The position numbers were made by a program, and so were the translations under genes. From positions 1-42,676 of the forward strand of contig JAEUHJ010000032.1 in NCBI GenBank assembly GCA_016795375.1: DNA of 42,676 bases, in the 5' to 3' direction. The notes below the pieces were generated by a model. That model made no database searches. It saw nothing but the letters and a program-made list of their open reading frames with translations, and was not told the origin of the DNA. This document shows, piece after piece, positions 33,757-42,147 of the stretch (position 1 is its first letter; every line of letters starts with the position of its first letter). This DNA comes from Verrucomicrobiaceae bacterium. Lineage in GTDB: Bacteria > Verrucomicrobiota > Verrucomicrobiia > Verrucomicrobiales > Verrucomicrobiaceae.

Positions 33757-36700
33757 ATGCTCCGCCGACTCCTGCCACTGATCCTTGCCACCTCGCTCAT
33801 CGCGGAGGAAAAGCGCGTGCCCACCGCCCAGGCGATGGGCATTTTGAAGACGCAGTGCCTCGGCTGTCACAACGCGGAGAAGAAAAAGGGCGATCTCTCG
33901 CTGGAAACACGCGAGACGGCCCTCGAAGCCATCCAGAGCGGCAGCATCATCTCCTCGCTCACCGCCAAGGATGACGAGCACATGCCGCCGAAGAAGCAGC
34001 TCCCGGAGAAGCAGATCAACCTGTTGAAAGCGTGGATGAAGGCGGGTGCGAAGTGGGATGTGGCGGCGCTGAAGAAGTTCGGCGAGCTGACCCCGGCGGA
34101 CAAGCTGGCCGCGCTGCCGTCCGGACATGCGCCGGCGGCCGCGCTGGCGCTCAGCACCGACGGCCGGTGGCTGGCGGCGGGCATTGGCAGTCGCGTGGTG
34201 GTGCGGGATGTCAGCGTGAGGGAGATGCCGGTCGTCGCCACGCTCGAAGGGCACAAGGACGTGGTGCAGTCGCTCGCGTGGAATGGCGATGGCACGCGGC
34301 TGGCGGCGGGGGGCTATCGCAGCGTGCGGGTGTGGAATTCCGCTGATTGGAAACTCGCGCACACTCTCGCCGCGCCGCTCGAAGGCCGTGTCACCGCGTT
34401 GACCTTCCTGCCGGACAACTCGACGTTGGTCGCCGCCGACGGTGCAACGGGTGTGAAGGGCGTGCTGCATCGCTGGAAGACCGGTGAGGCCAAGCCGGCG
34501 CAAACGGTCGAGGCGCATGCGGACAATGTTTTGAGCCTCGTGCTGAGCAAAGACGGCAGGCAGATCGCCACCGGCGGCGCGGACAATCTCGCGAAAGTTT
34601 GGGACGCGTCCACGCTGAAGGAAATCGCGAAGATCGAGGGGCATGTCGGCCATGTGACGGCGCTCGCTTTCAATCACGACGGCAAATGGCTGGCCACCGG
34701 CAGCGCGGACAAGGAGCTGAAGGTCTGGGACATCGCCAGCAAGGAAATGCTCATGCTGCTGGGCGACAAGTCGGCCGGCATCAACGCGCTGATGTGGGCG
34801 GCAGACTCCACCAGCCTCACCTACTTCGATGAGCACGGCGGCCTGCGTCAGGTGACGGAGCTCAAAAGCCACGATGGTGTGCGCCTGGCGTTCAATTCCG
34901 GCAAGGAAAAGAAGGTCGCCGCGCTCGACGCGGTGCCGAACGCCGCCGTGATGAGCACGGATGGCAAAAATATCTTCGCCGTCACTCATGATGGCATCGT
35001 GACGCGGCTCGATGAGAAGGGAAACGCCACAAAATTCGGCGAGGCCGGCCGGAATCAGCCCGGCGGCCTGTCCTACACGAAGGACATCCTGCCCATTCTG
35101 ACGAAGGCGGGCTGCAACCTCGGCTCCTGCCATGCGAAATCGAGCGGGCAGGCCGGGTTCAAGCTGTCGATCTTCGCCTTCGACCCGCGTGGCGACTACG
35201 CCGAGTTCGTGACCGACTCGCGCGGCCGCCGCGTGTTTCCCGCGCTGCCGGAGGACAGTCTCATTCTGCAAAAGGCGACCGTGCGTGTCCAACACGAGGG
35301 CGGGCAGCGGTTCGAGCCGGATTCGGAATCGGCGAGGACCATCGCGGAATGGATCCGCCAGGGGATGCCGTATGAGACGCCGGGCCAGCCGGCGCTGGCG
35401 GGCATCGAGGTGACGCCGGCGGAGAAAACATACCGCAAGAGCGAGGAGCAGGTGTTGAAGGTCGTGGCGAAGTACAGCGACGGCACCAGCCGCGATGTCA
35501 CCGCGTTGACGGATTACATTTCCTCCGAAAAGGGCGTCGCGGAGGTCGATGAGACGGGGAGGATCAAGACGGGCCGTGAGAGCGGCGAAACCGTCGTCGT
35601 GGCGCGTTACATGGGGATGGTGGCCATCTCCCGCGTGGCGGTGCCTGTGGACAAGGTGCTGCCGCCGGAACGCTACGCCAGCCTCACGGTGCGCAACGAG
35701 ATCGACAGGCTCGTCTATGCGCGGCTGCAAAAGCTCGGCTTCCTGCCCGGCGCGACATGCACGGACGCGGAGTTTCTGCGCCGCAGCACGCTGGATGCCA
35801 TCGGCATGCTGCCGACGGTGGAGGAGGCGCGCGCCTTCCTCGCCAGCAAGGAGCCGAAGAAACATGAGCAATGGGTCGAGGCGCTGCTCCGGCGGCCGGA
35901 ATGGGCCGATCACTGGGCCGTGAAGTGGGGAGATCTCATCCGGCCGAACCCGTCGCGTGTCGGTGTGAAGCCGGTTTATCTGCTCGATCAGTGGATCCGG
36001 CGGTCGTTTCGCGAGAACAAGCCGTGGGACCGCTTCGTGCGCGAGCTGCTCACCGCCGAGGGCAACACGCACAAGGACGGACCCGTGGCCATCTGGCGTG
36101 ACAAGCGTGAGCCTGTCGATGCGGCGACGTTCGTGGGCCAGATTTTCCTCGGCGTGCGCCTGGAGTGCGCGAAGTGCCACCACCACCCGACGGAGAAATG
36201 GGACATGACGGACTACTACCAGCTCGCCGCGTTCTTCACACAGATGAAACGCAAGGGGCAGGGCATCTCCGCGCCGATCAGCGGCGAGCCGGAGCAGTGG
36301 TGGTTCGCGCCCGGCACGGCCGGCATCGAACATCCGGTCACCAAGGCGTCGCTGAAACCGCGCCCGCCCGCCGACAAGGAAATCCCCATCGCGGAGACGC
36401 AGGATCCGCGCGCGGTGCTGGCGGACTGGATGACGAACCCGGAGAACCCCTACTTCGCGCACGCCATCGTGAACCGGGTGTGGAGCAGCTTCATGGGCCG
36501 CGGCATCGTCGATCCCGTGGATGACTTCCGCTCCTCGAATCCGCCGACGAACCCCGCTTTGCTCGACTGGCTGGCCGCCGACTTCGTGAAACACGGCTAC
36601 GATTTGAAGCATCTCATGCGCACCATCATGCTGTCGCAGGTTTACCGCCTCAGCAGCCTGCCGAACGAGACGAACCTCACTGATTTGAAGAACCACAGCC

Positions 36701-37179
36701 GCAGCTATCGCCGGCGTCTGCCCGCCGAGGCGTTGCTGGATGCCGTCTGCGCCGCCACGGGGGTCAAGGAGACCTTCACAGGCATGCCGCCCGACGCGCT
36801 GGCGAAGCAGACCTGGAACCACAAGCTCGACAGCCAGTTCCTGGACGCCTTCGGCCGGCCGGACAGCAGCGCCCAGTGTCCTTGTGAACGGGATGCGAAG
36901 TCCAGCGTCGTCCAGGCCCTGCACCTCATGAATTCCACCAGGCTGCAAGGCATGCTCGTGAGCGCCAAAGGCCGCGCCGCCCGTCTGGCCGGAAGCGGCG
37001 CGAAAACCCCGCAGATCGTCGAGGAGCTTTACCTCGCCTGCTTCTCGCGCCTGCCGGACGCCGAGGAGATGGCGATCGCGAGCAAGGCGATCGACGTCGG
37101 CGTGCAACGCCGGCAGGCGGGCATCGAGGACGTGCTTTGGAGCCTGCTGAACTCGGCGGAGTTCGTTTTCAATCATTGA
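33757..37179 (+). CDS. Cytochrome c/WD40/DUF1549-DUF1553 (PSD1-like) protein
   Basis: An 1140-residue exported protein. A signal peptide (MLRRLLPLILATSLIAEE) is followed by a haem-binding QCLGCHNAEKKKGDL (near residues 32-47) and a WD40 propeller over roughly residues 110-400, e.g. ATLEGHKDVVQSLAWNGDG and IEGHVGHVTALAFNHDGKWL. A second Cys motif, CNLGSCHAKSSGQAGFKL, lies near 452. A Big2-like Ig domain spans about 540-625 (VTPAEKTYRKSEEQVLKVVA). The C-terminal half has DUF1549 (VRNEIDRLVYARLQKLGFLP) and DUF1553 (WMTNPENPYFAHAIVNRVWS). This architecture is typical of Planctomycetes and Verrucomicrobia. It is followed by a DUF1501 gene, its usual partner; the exact reaction is unknown. Confidence 0.92.
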   Translation: MLRRLLPLILATSLIAEEKRVPTAQAMGILKTQCLGCHNAEKKKGDLSLETRETALEAIQSGSIISSLTAKDDEHMPPKKQLPEKQINLLKAWMKAGAKWDVAALKKFGELTPADKLAALPSGHAPAAALALSTDGRWLAAGIGSRVVVRDVSVREMPVVATLEGHKDVVQSLAWNGDGTRLAAGGYRSVRVWNSADWKLAHTLAAPLEGRVTALTFLPDNSTLVAADGATGVKGVLHRWKTGEAKPAQTVEAHADNVLSLVLSKDGRQIATGGADNLAKVWDASTLKEIAKIEGHVGHVTALAFNHDGKWLATGSADKELKVWDIASKEMLMLLGDKSAGINALMWAADSTSLTYFDEHGGLRQVTELKSHDGVRLAFNSGKEKKVAALDAVPNAAVMSTDGKNIFAVTHDGIVTRLDEKGNATKFGEAGRNQPGGLSYTKDILPILTKAGCNLGSCHAKSSGQAGFKLSIFAFDPRGDYAEFVTDSRGRRVFPALPEDSLILQKATVRVQHEGGQRFEPDSESARTIAEWIRQGMPYETPGQPALAGIEVTPAEKTYRKSEEQVLKVVAKYSDGTSRDVTALTDYISSEKGVAEVDETGRIKTGRESGETVVVARYMGMVAISRVAVPVDKVLPPERYASLTVRNEIDRLVYARLQKLGFLPGATCTDAEFLRRSTLDAIGMLPTVEEARAFLASKEPKKHEQWVEALLRRPEWADHWAVKWGDLIRPNPSRVGVKPVYLLDQWIRRSFRENKPWDRFVRELLTAEGNTHKDGPVAIWRDKREPVDAATFVGQIFLGVRLECAKCHHHPTEKWDMTDYYQLAAFFTQMKRKGQGISAPISGEPEQWWFAPGTAGIEHPVTKASLKPRPPADKEIPIAETQDPRAVLADWMTNPENPYFAHAIVNRVWSSFMGRGIVDPVDDFRSSNPPTNPALLDWLAADFVKHGYDLKHLMRTIMLSQVYRLSSLPNETNLTDLKNHSRSYRRRLPAEALLDAVCAATGVKETFTGMPPDALAKQTWNHKLDSQFLDAFGRPDSSAQCPCERDAKSSVVQALHLMNSTRLQGMLVSAKGRAARLAGSGAKTPQIVEELYLACFSRLPDAEEMAIASKAIDVGVQRRQAGIEDVLWSLLNSAEFVFNH

Positions 37180-37253
37180 GCACGACGCATTTCCAACATG
37201 TGCGCAAGAACGCGGCACCAGGGCCGTAATCTGCCGGTCTTTCCCCCCCGAAG

Positions 37254-38585
37254 ATGTCACGCATCACCCACAATTGCGCCGGCCATCAGCGCCGCGATTT
37301 CTTGAAACTCGGACTTGCCGCCGCCGGCGGAGGCCTGGGCTTCACCGATTTGCTGCGGGCAAAGGCGCTGGCCGCCCCGGCGCCGCAGCCCTCCACGGGA
37401 CGGCCGGTGAACTGCATCCTCGTGTGGCTCGACGGCGGGCCGTCGCACTACGAGATGTTCGACCCGAAGCCGGACGCCCCCTCCGACATCCGCGGACAGT
37501 TCAAACCGATCAAGACCAGCGTCCCGGGCGTTCACTTCTCCGAATGCGTGCCGAACCTCGCCAAAGTGGCGGACAAGTTCACCGTGCTGCGCAGCCTGAC
37601 GCACAAGGATCCGAACCACGGCGGCGGCAATCATTACATGATGACCGGCTCCCCCACGCCCGTGCCGGTGGGCTGCGGAGCCTTCGTCACCTTCCATCCG
37701 TCCTTTGGCAGCGTGGTCAGCTACACACGCGGCACGCAGAACGGCCTGCCTGGTTACATGACCATGCCGGGAATCACGCGCAGCGGCGGCCCGAATTTCC
37801 TGGGCGCGGAACATGCGCCGTTTGTCTGCGGCGGCAATCCGAACGACAAGGGCTTCAAAGTGCGTGACGTGGTGCTGCCGCCTGATGCACGGGGCCTGTC
37901 CCGCCGCGATCTGCGCGCTTCGCTGGACCGCATGAAGCGCATCAACAACGCCCTCGCGGAAGACCCGGCCGTGAGCTTCGACACCTTTTACGGCAAGGCG
38001 GTCGAGCTGATCACCTCGAAACCCGCGCAGGAGGCCTTCGACATCAACCTGGAGGACGAAAAGACGCGCGATCTCTACGGCCGCAACGACCTGGGCCAGC
38101 GCCTGCTGCTCGCCCGCCGCCTCGTCGGGGTTGGCGTGCCTTTCGTCACCGTGAACTATGGCGGCTGGGATCATCACCGCGACCTGTTCAAGACCTGCAA
38201 GGGCGAGTTCATGCAGAAGTTCGACCAGGGCATGGCCGCGCTCATCACCGACCTCGACCGCTGCGGCCTGCTGGAGAGCACGCTGGTCGTCGCGCTCGGA
38301 GAATTCGGCCGCACGCCGAAGATCAACAAAGACAGCGGCCGCGACCACTGGCCGGGCGCGATGAACATCCTCTTCGCAGGCGCGGGCGTTCCGCGCGGCG
38401 GCATTGTCGGCGCGACCGATCCGAAGGGCTACTATGCCAGCGACAGCATCTACTCGCCCGAGGACTTCGCCTGCACGCTTTACACAAAGCTGGGCATTGA
38501 TCCGCACCGGATCCTGCACACCAACACCGGGCGCCCTCTGCAGCTCATCAACGGCGGGAGTCCCATCCGCGAACTGTTTGCGTGA
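37254..38585 (+). CDS. DUF1501 (sulfatase-like) exported protein
   Basis: A 443-residue protein with a Tat signal (RRDFLKLGLAAAGGGLGF). The body has the alkaline-phosphatase-superfamily-like DUF1501 pattern: NCILVWLDGGPSHYEMFDPK, HFSECVPNLAKVADKFTVLR, GGGNHYMMTGSPTP, VNYGGWDHHRDLF and VALGEFGRTPKINKDSGRDH. It is secreted through Tat. It lies 74 bp after the cytochrome/DUF1549 gene and overlaps the next gene by one base, so the three probably form one operon. The function of this recurrent PVC pair is not established. Confidence 0.92.
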   Translation: MSRITHNCAGHQRRDFLKLGLAAAGGGLGFTDLLRAKALAAPAPQPSTGRPVNCILVWLDGGPSHYEMFDPKPDAPSDIRGQFKPIKTSVPGVHFSECVPNLAKVADKFTVLRSLTHKDPNHGGGNHYMMTGSPTPVPVGCGAFVTFHPSFGSVVSYTRGTQNGLPGYMTMPGITRSGGPNFLGAEHAPFVCGGNPNDKGFKVRDVVLPPDARGLSRRDLRASLDRMKRINNALAEDPAVSFDTFYGKAVELITSKPAQEAFDINLEDEKTRDLYGRNDLGQRLLLARRLVGVGVPFVTVNYGGWDHHRDLFKTCKGEFMQKFDQGMAALITDLDRCGLLESTLVVALGEFGRTPKINKDSGRDHWPGAMNILFAGAGVPRGGIVGATDPKGYYASDSIYSPEDFACTLYTKLGIDPHRILHTNTGRPLQLINGGSPIRELFA

Positions 38586-40024
38586 TGCGAGTCTTTGCGG
38601 GTGGTGTGACTCTGCTGCTGGGAGCGGTCGCGAACGCGGCCCCGCCCGGTTTTGAGGGTGTCTTCCCGGCGGGCGGGCAGACCGGCCGGCGTGTCGAGGT
38701 CAAAGTGAGCGGCAAGGATCTCGAAAAGACCTCGCCCCAGGCATGGGTCAGCGAACCCCGGATCGCCGCGCTGGCGGGTGAGAAGCCGAAGACGTTCTTC
38801 CTCGGCATCGGCCCGGAGGTCGCGGCGGGGCCGTATCTCATGCGTCTGCACACCCGGGACGGCGTCACTCCACCGCGCATCATCGAGGTGGGGAAATTTG
38901 AGGAGGTGCCTGAAAAAGAATCGAATGACGCGCTCGCTGACGTCCAAGCCGCCGGGGCGAGGATGAACGTGACGTTCAATGGTGTGCTGGAGAAGTCCGG
39001 CGACGTGGACACGTTCGCAATCCGTGCGCAGAAGGGCAGGGTGATCACGCTGGAGCTGCACGGTTACGCGCTGGGCTCGCCGATGGACCCGGCGATGCGG
39101 TTGCTGGACGCGCACGGCGTCGAAGTCGCGGCCGGGCACGACACGCACAACCTCGATCCGCGCATCCAGCATGTGCCGTCCGCGGATGGCGCGCTGTTCG
39201 TGCAGGTGTTCGCCTTCGCGCATCCGCCGGCGGCGGATGTGGCGTTCAAAGGCAGCGCGAACCACATTTACCGCCTCATCGCCAGCGACGGGCCGGCAAA
39301 GACGGCCCCCGCAGATGAACCGGAGGCGCTGGTGATTCCGACGACAATCAAAGGCTGCATCGCGAAACCAAATGAGGAGGATGCTTTCATCTTCACTGCG
39401 AAGAAGGGGGACGATTTGCAGATCAGCGCGTGCTCCCGGGAGGTCAGAGGCACGCTGGATGCCACATTGCGCGTCGAAGACGCCGGAGGGAAGGTGTTGC
39501 AGCAGGCCGATGATGAAAACGGCGGCCTTGATCCTGCGCTGCGCTGGAAGGCGCCGAAGGACGGCACGTTCAAGCTGGTCGTCGCCGACCGTTTTCGCCA
39601 GGGCAGCGCGGACCACGGCTACGAGCTTTCGGCGCGGCCCTTCGCGCCTTCGCTCAAAGCGTCGCTCGACACGCACGCCTACCGTGTCGAGGCCGGGAAA
39701 TCTGTGGAGGTGAAGCTCGGCGTGAAGGTGGATGGCAAGTTTGAAGGGAAAATCCAGGCGCGTGCCACGCGGCTGCCCGCTGGAGTCACGGCGGAGCCTG
39801 TCGAGGTGCCTGCGAAAGGTGGTGAGGTGAAACTCACCCTCAAAGCCGCCGCCGAGGCGGCCGAAAGCCAGGCGCCTTTCGCGGTGGAGATCGTCACCAG
39901 CGCGCCTGACGTCGTCCAGATCGAGCTGGCGAGTTACACAATTCCTTTCACCGAACCCCGCGGCGATCTGCTCATCACGTCAGACACGCATCCGTGGCTG
40001 GGCGTGGCGGCGAAAAAGCCGTGA
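38585..40024 (+). CDS. PPC-domain (bacterial pre-peptidase C-terminal) exported protein
   Basis: A 479-residue protein with a signal peptide (VFAGGVTLLLGAVANAA). It consists of beta-rich modules. One contains VEVKVSGKDLEKTSPQAWVS. Two PPC-like repeats follow, e.g. GDVDTFAIRAQKGRVITLEL and then EEDAFIFTAKKGDDLQISAC with DGTFKLVVADRFRQGSADHG. There is no catalytic motif. It probably works with the DUF1501 and cytochrome proteins in the periplasm or at the surface. ATG 38585 (TGATG overlap) is preferred to the GTG three bases earlier. Confidence 0.82.
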   Translation: MRVFAGGVTLLLGAVANAAPPGFEGVFPAGGQTGRRVEVKVSGKDLEKTSPQAWVSEPRIAALAGEKPKTFFLGIGPEVAAGPYLMRLHTRDGVTPPRIIEVGKFEEVPEKESNDALADVQAAGARMNVTFNGVLEKSGDVDTFAIRAQKGRVITLELHGYALGSPMDPAMRLLDAHGVEVAAGHDTHNLDPRIQHVPSADGALFVQVFAFAHPPAADVAFKGSANHIYRLIASDGPAKTAPADEPEALVIPTTIKGCIAKPNEEDAFIFTAKKGDDLQISACSREVRGTLDATLRVEDAGGKVLQQADDENGGLDPALRWKAPKDGTFKLVVADRFRQGSADHGYELSARPFAPSLKASLDTHAYRVEAGKSVEVKLGVKVDGKFEGKIQARATRLPAGVTAEPVEVPAKGGEVKLTLKAAAEAAESQAPFAVEIVTSAPDVVQIELASYTIPFTEPRGDLLITSDTHPWLGVAAKKP

Positions 40025-40030
40025 CGGGAT

Positions 40031-40047
40031 CCCGGCCGCCGGGTTTT
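40031..40047 (+). terminator. Intrinsic-terminator-like hairpin
   Basis: CCCGG-CCG-CCGGG followed by TTTT lies seven bases after the PPC gene stop. The stem is short (5 bp), so termination may be partial. Confidence 0.5.
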
Positions 40048-40070
40048 CCGGTGAAGGCAGCACCGCCACC

Positions 40071-40790
40071 TTACCGCTGCTTGGGCGGATTTTCCGGCGC
40101 GTTGAGCTCCATGTCAGGCACCCAGCGCAGTTCTTTGAACGCGTCGTAGTACGGCTCACAGGCCGGGCCTTTGAAGGCGGCCACGCCGCGTCGCACCCAC
40201 TCGCCAGCTTTGGCGGTATCGCCGAGATCGAAGGCGAGCGCCGCCTTGCTGAAGTAGTAGGCGGGCGTGTCATCCATGAAGGTGAAGTTGTCCGCCACGA
40301 TTTGCTCCGCGTTCTTGCGGTGGCCGAGTTTCAACTCACAGAGGGCGCGTTTGTAATGCACCAGATGGCGGATGACCATCGGCAGCTTCGGGAAATCCAC
40401 CGTGAGCTTGGTGAAGGATTGCAGGGCGGTGTCGAACTCGTGTTTCACGAAGTAAAACTCGGCCAGGTTGAACTTCGGCAGCGGGCTGGCAGGCGCGAGC
40501 GCCGCCGCCTTCTCAAACTGCGGCAGCGCGAGATCGAAGTCACGGCGGCGCGGCGCGAGATGGATGTCCCCACGCAAAGCGTAGATGTCGGGGAGGTTCG
40601 GGGCGAGCTTCTCAGCCTCATCCAGTTTGGCGAGCGCGTCGGTGTAGCGGTGATGGACGCGCATCTCGCGTGCCTCCAGGAGGATTTTCCTCACCTCATC
40701 GGAGATCGGGGCGCGGGCGGCTTCCGGAACCTGGCCCAGGGCAAACGAGACACCGAGCGCGAGGAGGAAGAAGGACTTGTGCAGGCTCAT
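40071..40790 (-). CDS. Tetratricopeptide-repeat protein, exported
   Basis: A 239-residue protein with a signal peptide (SFFLLALGVSFALGQVPEAA). TPR helices follow: YTDALAKLDEAEKLAPNLPD, FDLALPQFEKAAALAPASPL, and FDTALQSFTKLTVDFPKLPM. TPRs bind other proteins. The C-terminus ends in a Pro/Lys tail. It converges on the PPC gene. No partner can be named. Confidence 0.8.
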   Translation of the reverse strand: MSLHKSFFLLALGVSFALGQVPEAARAPISDEVRKILLEAREMRVHHRYTDALAKLDEAEKLAPNLPDIYALRGDIHLAPRRRDFDLALPQFEKAAALAPASPLPKFNLAEFYFVKHEFDTALQSFTKLTVDFPKLPMVIRHLVHYKRALCELKLGHRKNAEQIVADNFTFMDDTPAYYFSKAALAFDLGDTAKAGEWVRRGVAAFKGPACEPYYDAFKELRWVPDMELNAPENPPKQR

Positions 40791-40817
40791 GGGGCCGATG
40801 TTAGAACGGATTCGGAT

Positions 40818-41252
40818 TCAGGCAAGACGGGCGCGCATGTCGCGCTCGGCTCCGTCACACAGGCTGCGGAGGATTTCAGGACTGCTCCATTCAGCTCCGA
40901 ATGACAGGATCGTCTCACGCACCATGCCGTCGGCGGAAACGACGCGCATGGGCCGCTCCCTGGCGTACTTGGCGACGAGACGTTCGATGATCGTGTCCGC
41001 CGTGGTGCCGGGATCGGCGTAGATGATTTGGAGGCCTTCGGGTTCGCGTTCCTCGTTGGTGCCTTGCTTGGCGCCATCGAACACGACGACAACCTGCATG
41101 CCGCTCATGTCTTGGAGATTGCGCAGGCGCTTCAGCAACTCCGTGCGTGCCAGATGGCGGCGAGAGGCGATGCGATGCTCACGCAGCAGCTCCGGCCACG
41201 CGTGGATGACGCTGTGGCCGTCGATCAATAAATACGTGAGTGGCGGAGGCAT
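40818..41252 (-). CDS. NYN/PIN-like (YacP family) RNA-binding nuclease domain protein
   Basis: A 144-residue protein. The N-terminal LTYLLIDGHSVIHAWPELL has the conserved Asp of the NYN fold, and QVVVVFDGAKQG and PGTTADTIIERLVAKY carry further acidic positions, as in YacP/Rae1-like ribonucleases. The ATG at 41252 gives the normal start; an open frame to 41612 is antisense and out of family. It lies 27 bp upstream of the TPR gene on the same strand, so it may be co-transcribed with it. Confidence 0.78.
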   Translation of the reverse strand: MPPPLTYLLIDGHSVIHAWPELLREHRIASRRHLARTELLKRLRNLQDMSGMQVVVVFDGAKQGTNEEREPEGLQIIYADPGTTADTIIERLVAKYARERPMRVVSADGMVRETILSFGAEWSSPEILRSLCDGAERDMRARLA

Positions 41253-41261
41253 CGAAGGCCA

Positions 41262-41336
41262 GGTTTCAAGTTTAAGGTTCCAAGTTTCAAGTTCCGTGCG
41301 GCATCTGGGCAAACTTGAAACCTTAAACTTGGAACT
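41262..41336. repeat. Imperfect inverted repeat of AAGTTTCAAGTT type
   Basis: Arms at 41262-41288 and 41310-41336 pair at 23 of 27 positions (GGTTTCAAGTTTAAGG versus the inverse of CCTTAAACTTGGAACT). The loop is 21 bp. It sits in the 95-bp gap between the PIG-L and NYN genes and could be a REP-like element or a terminator. Confidence 0.65.
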
Positions 41337-41347
41337 TTTAACTCTGC

Positions 41348-42145
41348 CTACACCGGAGTCGCCTTCGCTTTTTCGTAGGCCTCGTTGATGAGGCAGAGAT
41401 CGCCGAGGGCGTCTTTGAGCGGGTCGATGTCCTTGGCGCTGAAGCCGAGGTGCAGATGCCTGCGCCAGCCTTCGGCGTATTCGAACTGGCCGGACAGCTT
41501 GCCGATGGCGCGTGCTGCCTCGTCCATGCTGATGAGGTAGGAATCCATGCCCTGGCTGACGTCGAGCCAGTGCTTCTGGCTTTCGTGCGCGGCGAGGGCC
41601 TCGCGTTTGCATGCGTGGACGCTGGTCGTATCGACGTAGGAGCCGGCCATGAGCTTCTGACGCAGCGGATCGCTCAAACCGTGCGGCATGGCATGATAAA
41701 CGGTCACGTCATGCGAATAGGACGGCAGATGCGGCTCGGTCTGGAAGTTTGGAATGCAGTGCGCGAAAGCGGCGGTGACGGCCAGGCGGCAGGCGGCCAT
41801 GTGATCCTCCATGTAATCGGCCGGTGCGTGTGTGAGCACGATGCCGGGCTGCGCCATGCGGACGACGGCGGCGACCTGGCGCAGGTATTTCACGTCGTAG
41901 GCCAGCTCCAAGTCATCGCAGATCGGCGGATAAAACGTGGCGCCGAGGATGCGCGCGGCCTCCTTGCCTTCTTCGAGGCGCTTCTTCGCCGTCGTGGGGC
42001 CGTCCATCTGCACGGAGCCGCCGTGGCCGCTGCACAGGTTGATGTAGTGGATGTCCCAGCCACGCTCTTTGAGCAGCAGCAGGGTTCCGGCGGCGACGAA
42101 CTCGATGTCGTCAGGATGGGCGAAAATGGCGAGGGCGGAGGGCAT
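41348..42145 (-). CDS. PIG-L family deacetylase
   Basis: A 265-residue zinc-dependent N-deacetylase of the PIG-L/LmbE family. The metal motif AIFAHPDDIEFVAAGTLL (HPDD) is at the N-terminus, with the later THAPADYMEDH containing further zinc ligands. Members remove acetyl groups from GlcNAc-type substrates. The ATG at 42145 is the canonical start; a longer reading to 42322 is not supported. The gene is 2 bp from the sugar isomerase stop, so the two probably form an operon acting on amino- or other sugars. Confidence 0.92.
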   Translation of the reverse strand: MPSALAIFAHPDDIEFVAAGTLLLLKERGWDIHYINLCSGHGGSVQMDGPTTAKKRLEEGKEAARILGATFYPPICDDLELAYDVKYLRQVAAVVRMAQPGIVLTHAPADYMEDHMAACRLAVTAAFAHCIPNFQTEPHLPSYSHDVTVYHAMPHGLSDPLRQKLMAGSYVDTTSVHACKREALAAHESQKHWLDVSQGMDSYLISMDEAARAIGKLSGQFEYAEGWRRHLHLGFSAKDIDPLKDALGDLCLINEAYEKAKATPV

Positions 42146-42147
42146 CG

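Noticed and set aside
33688..37260. A 1190-codon minus-strand open frame
   Set aside because: It is the antisense of the cytochrome/DUF1549 gene, has Arg/His-rich composition and no family motif. The plus-strand protein has clear domains.
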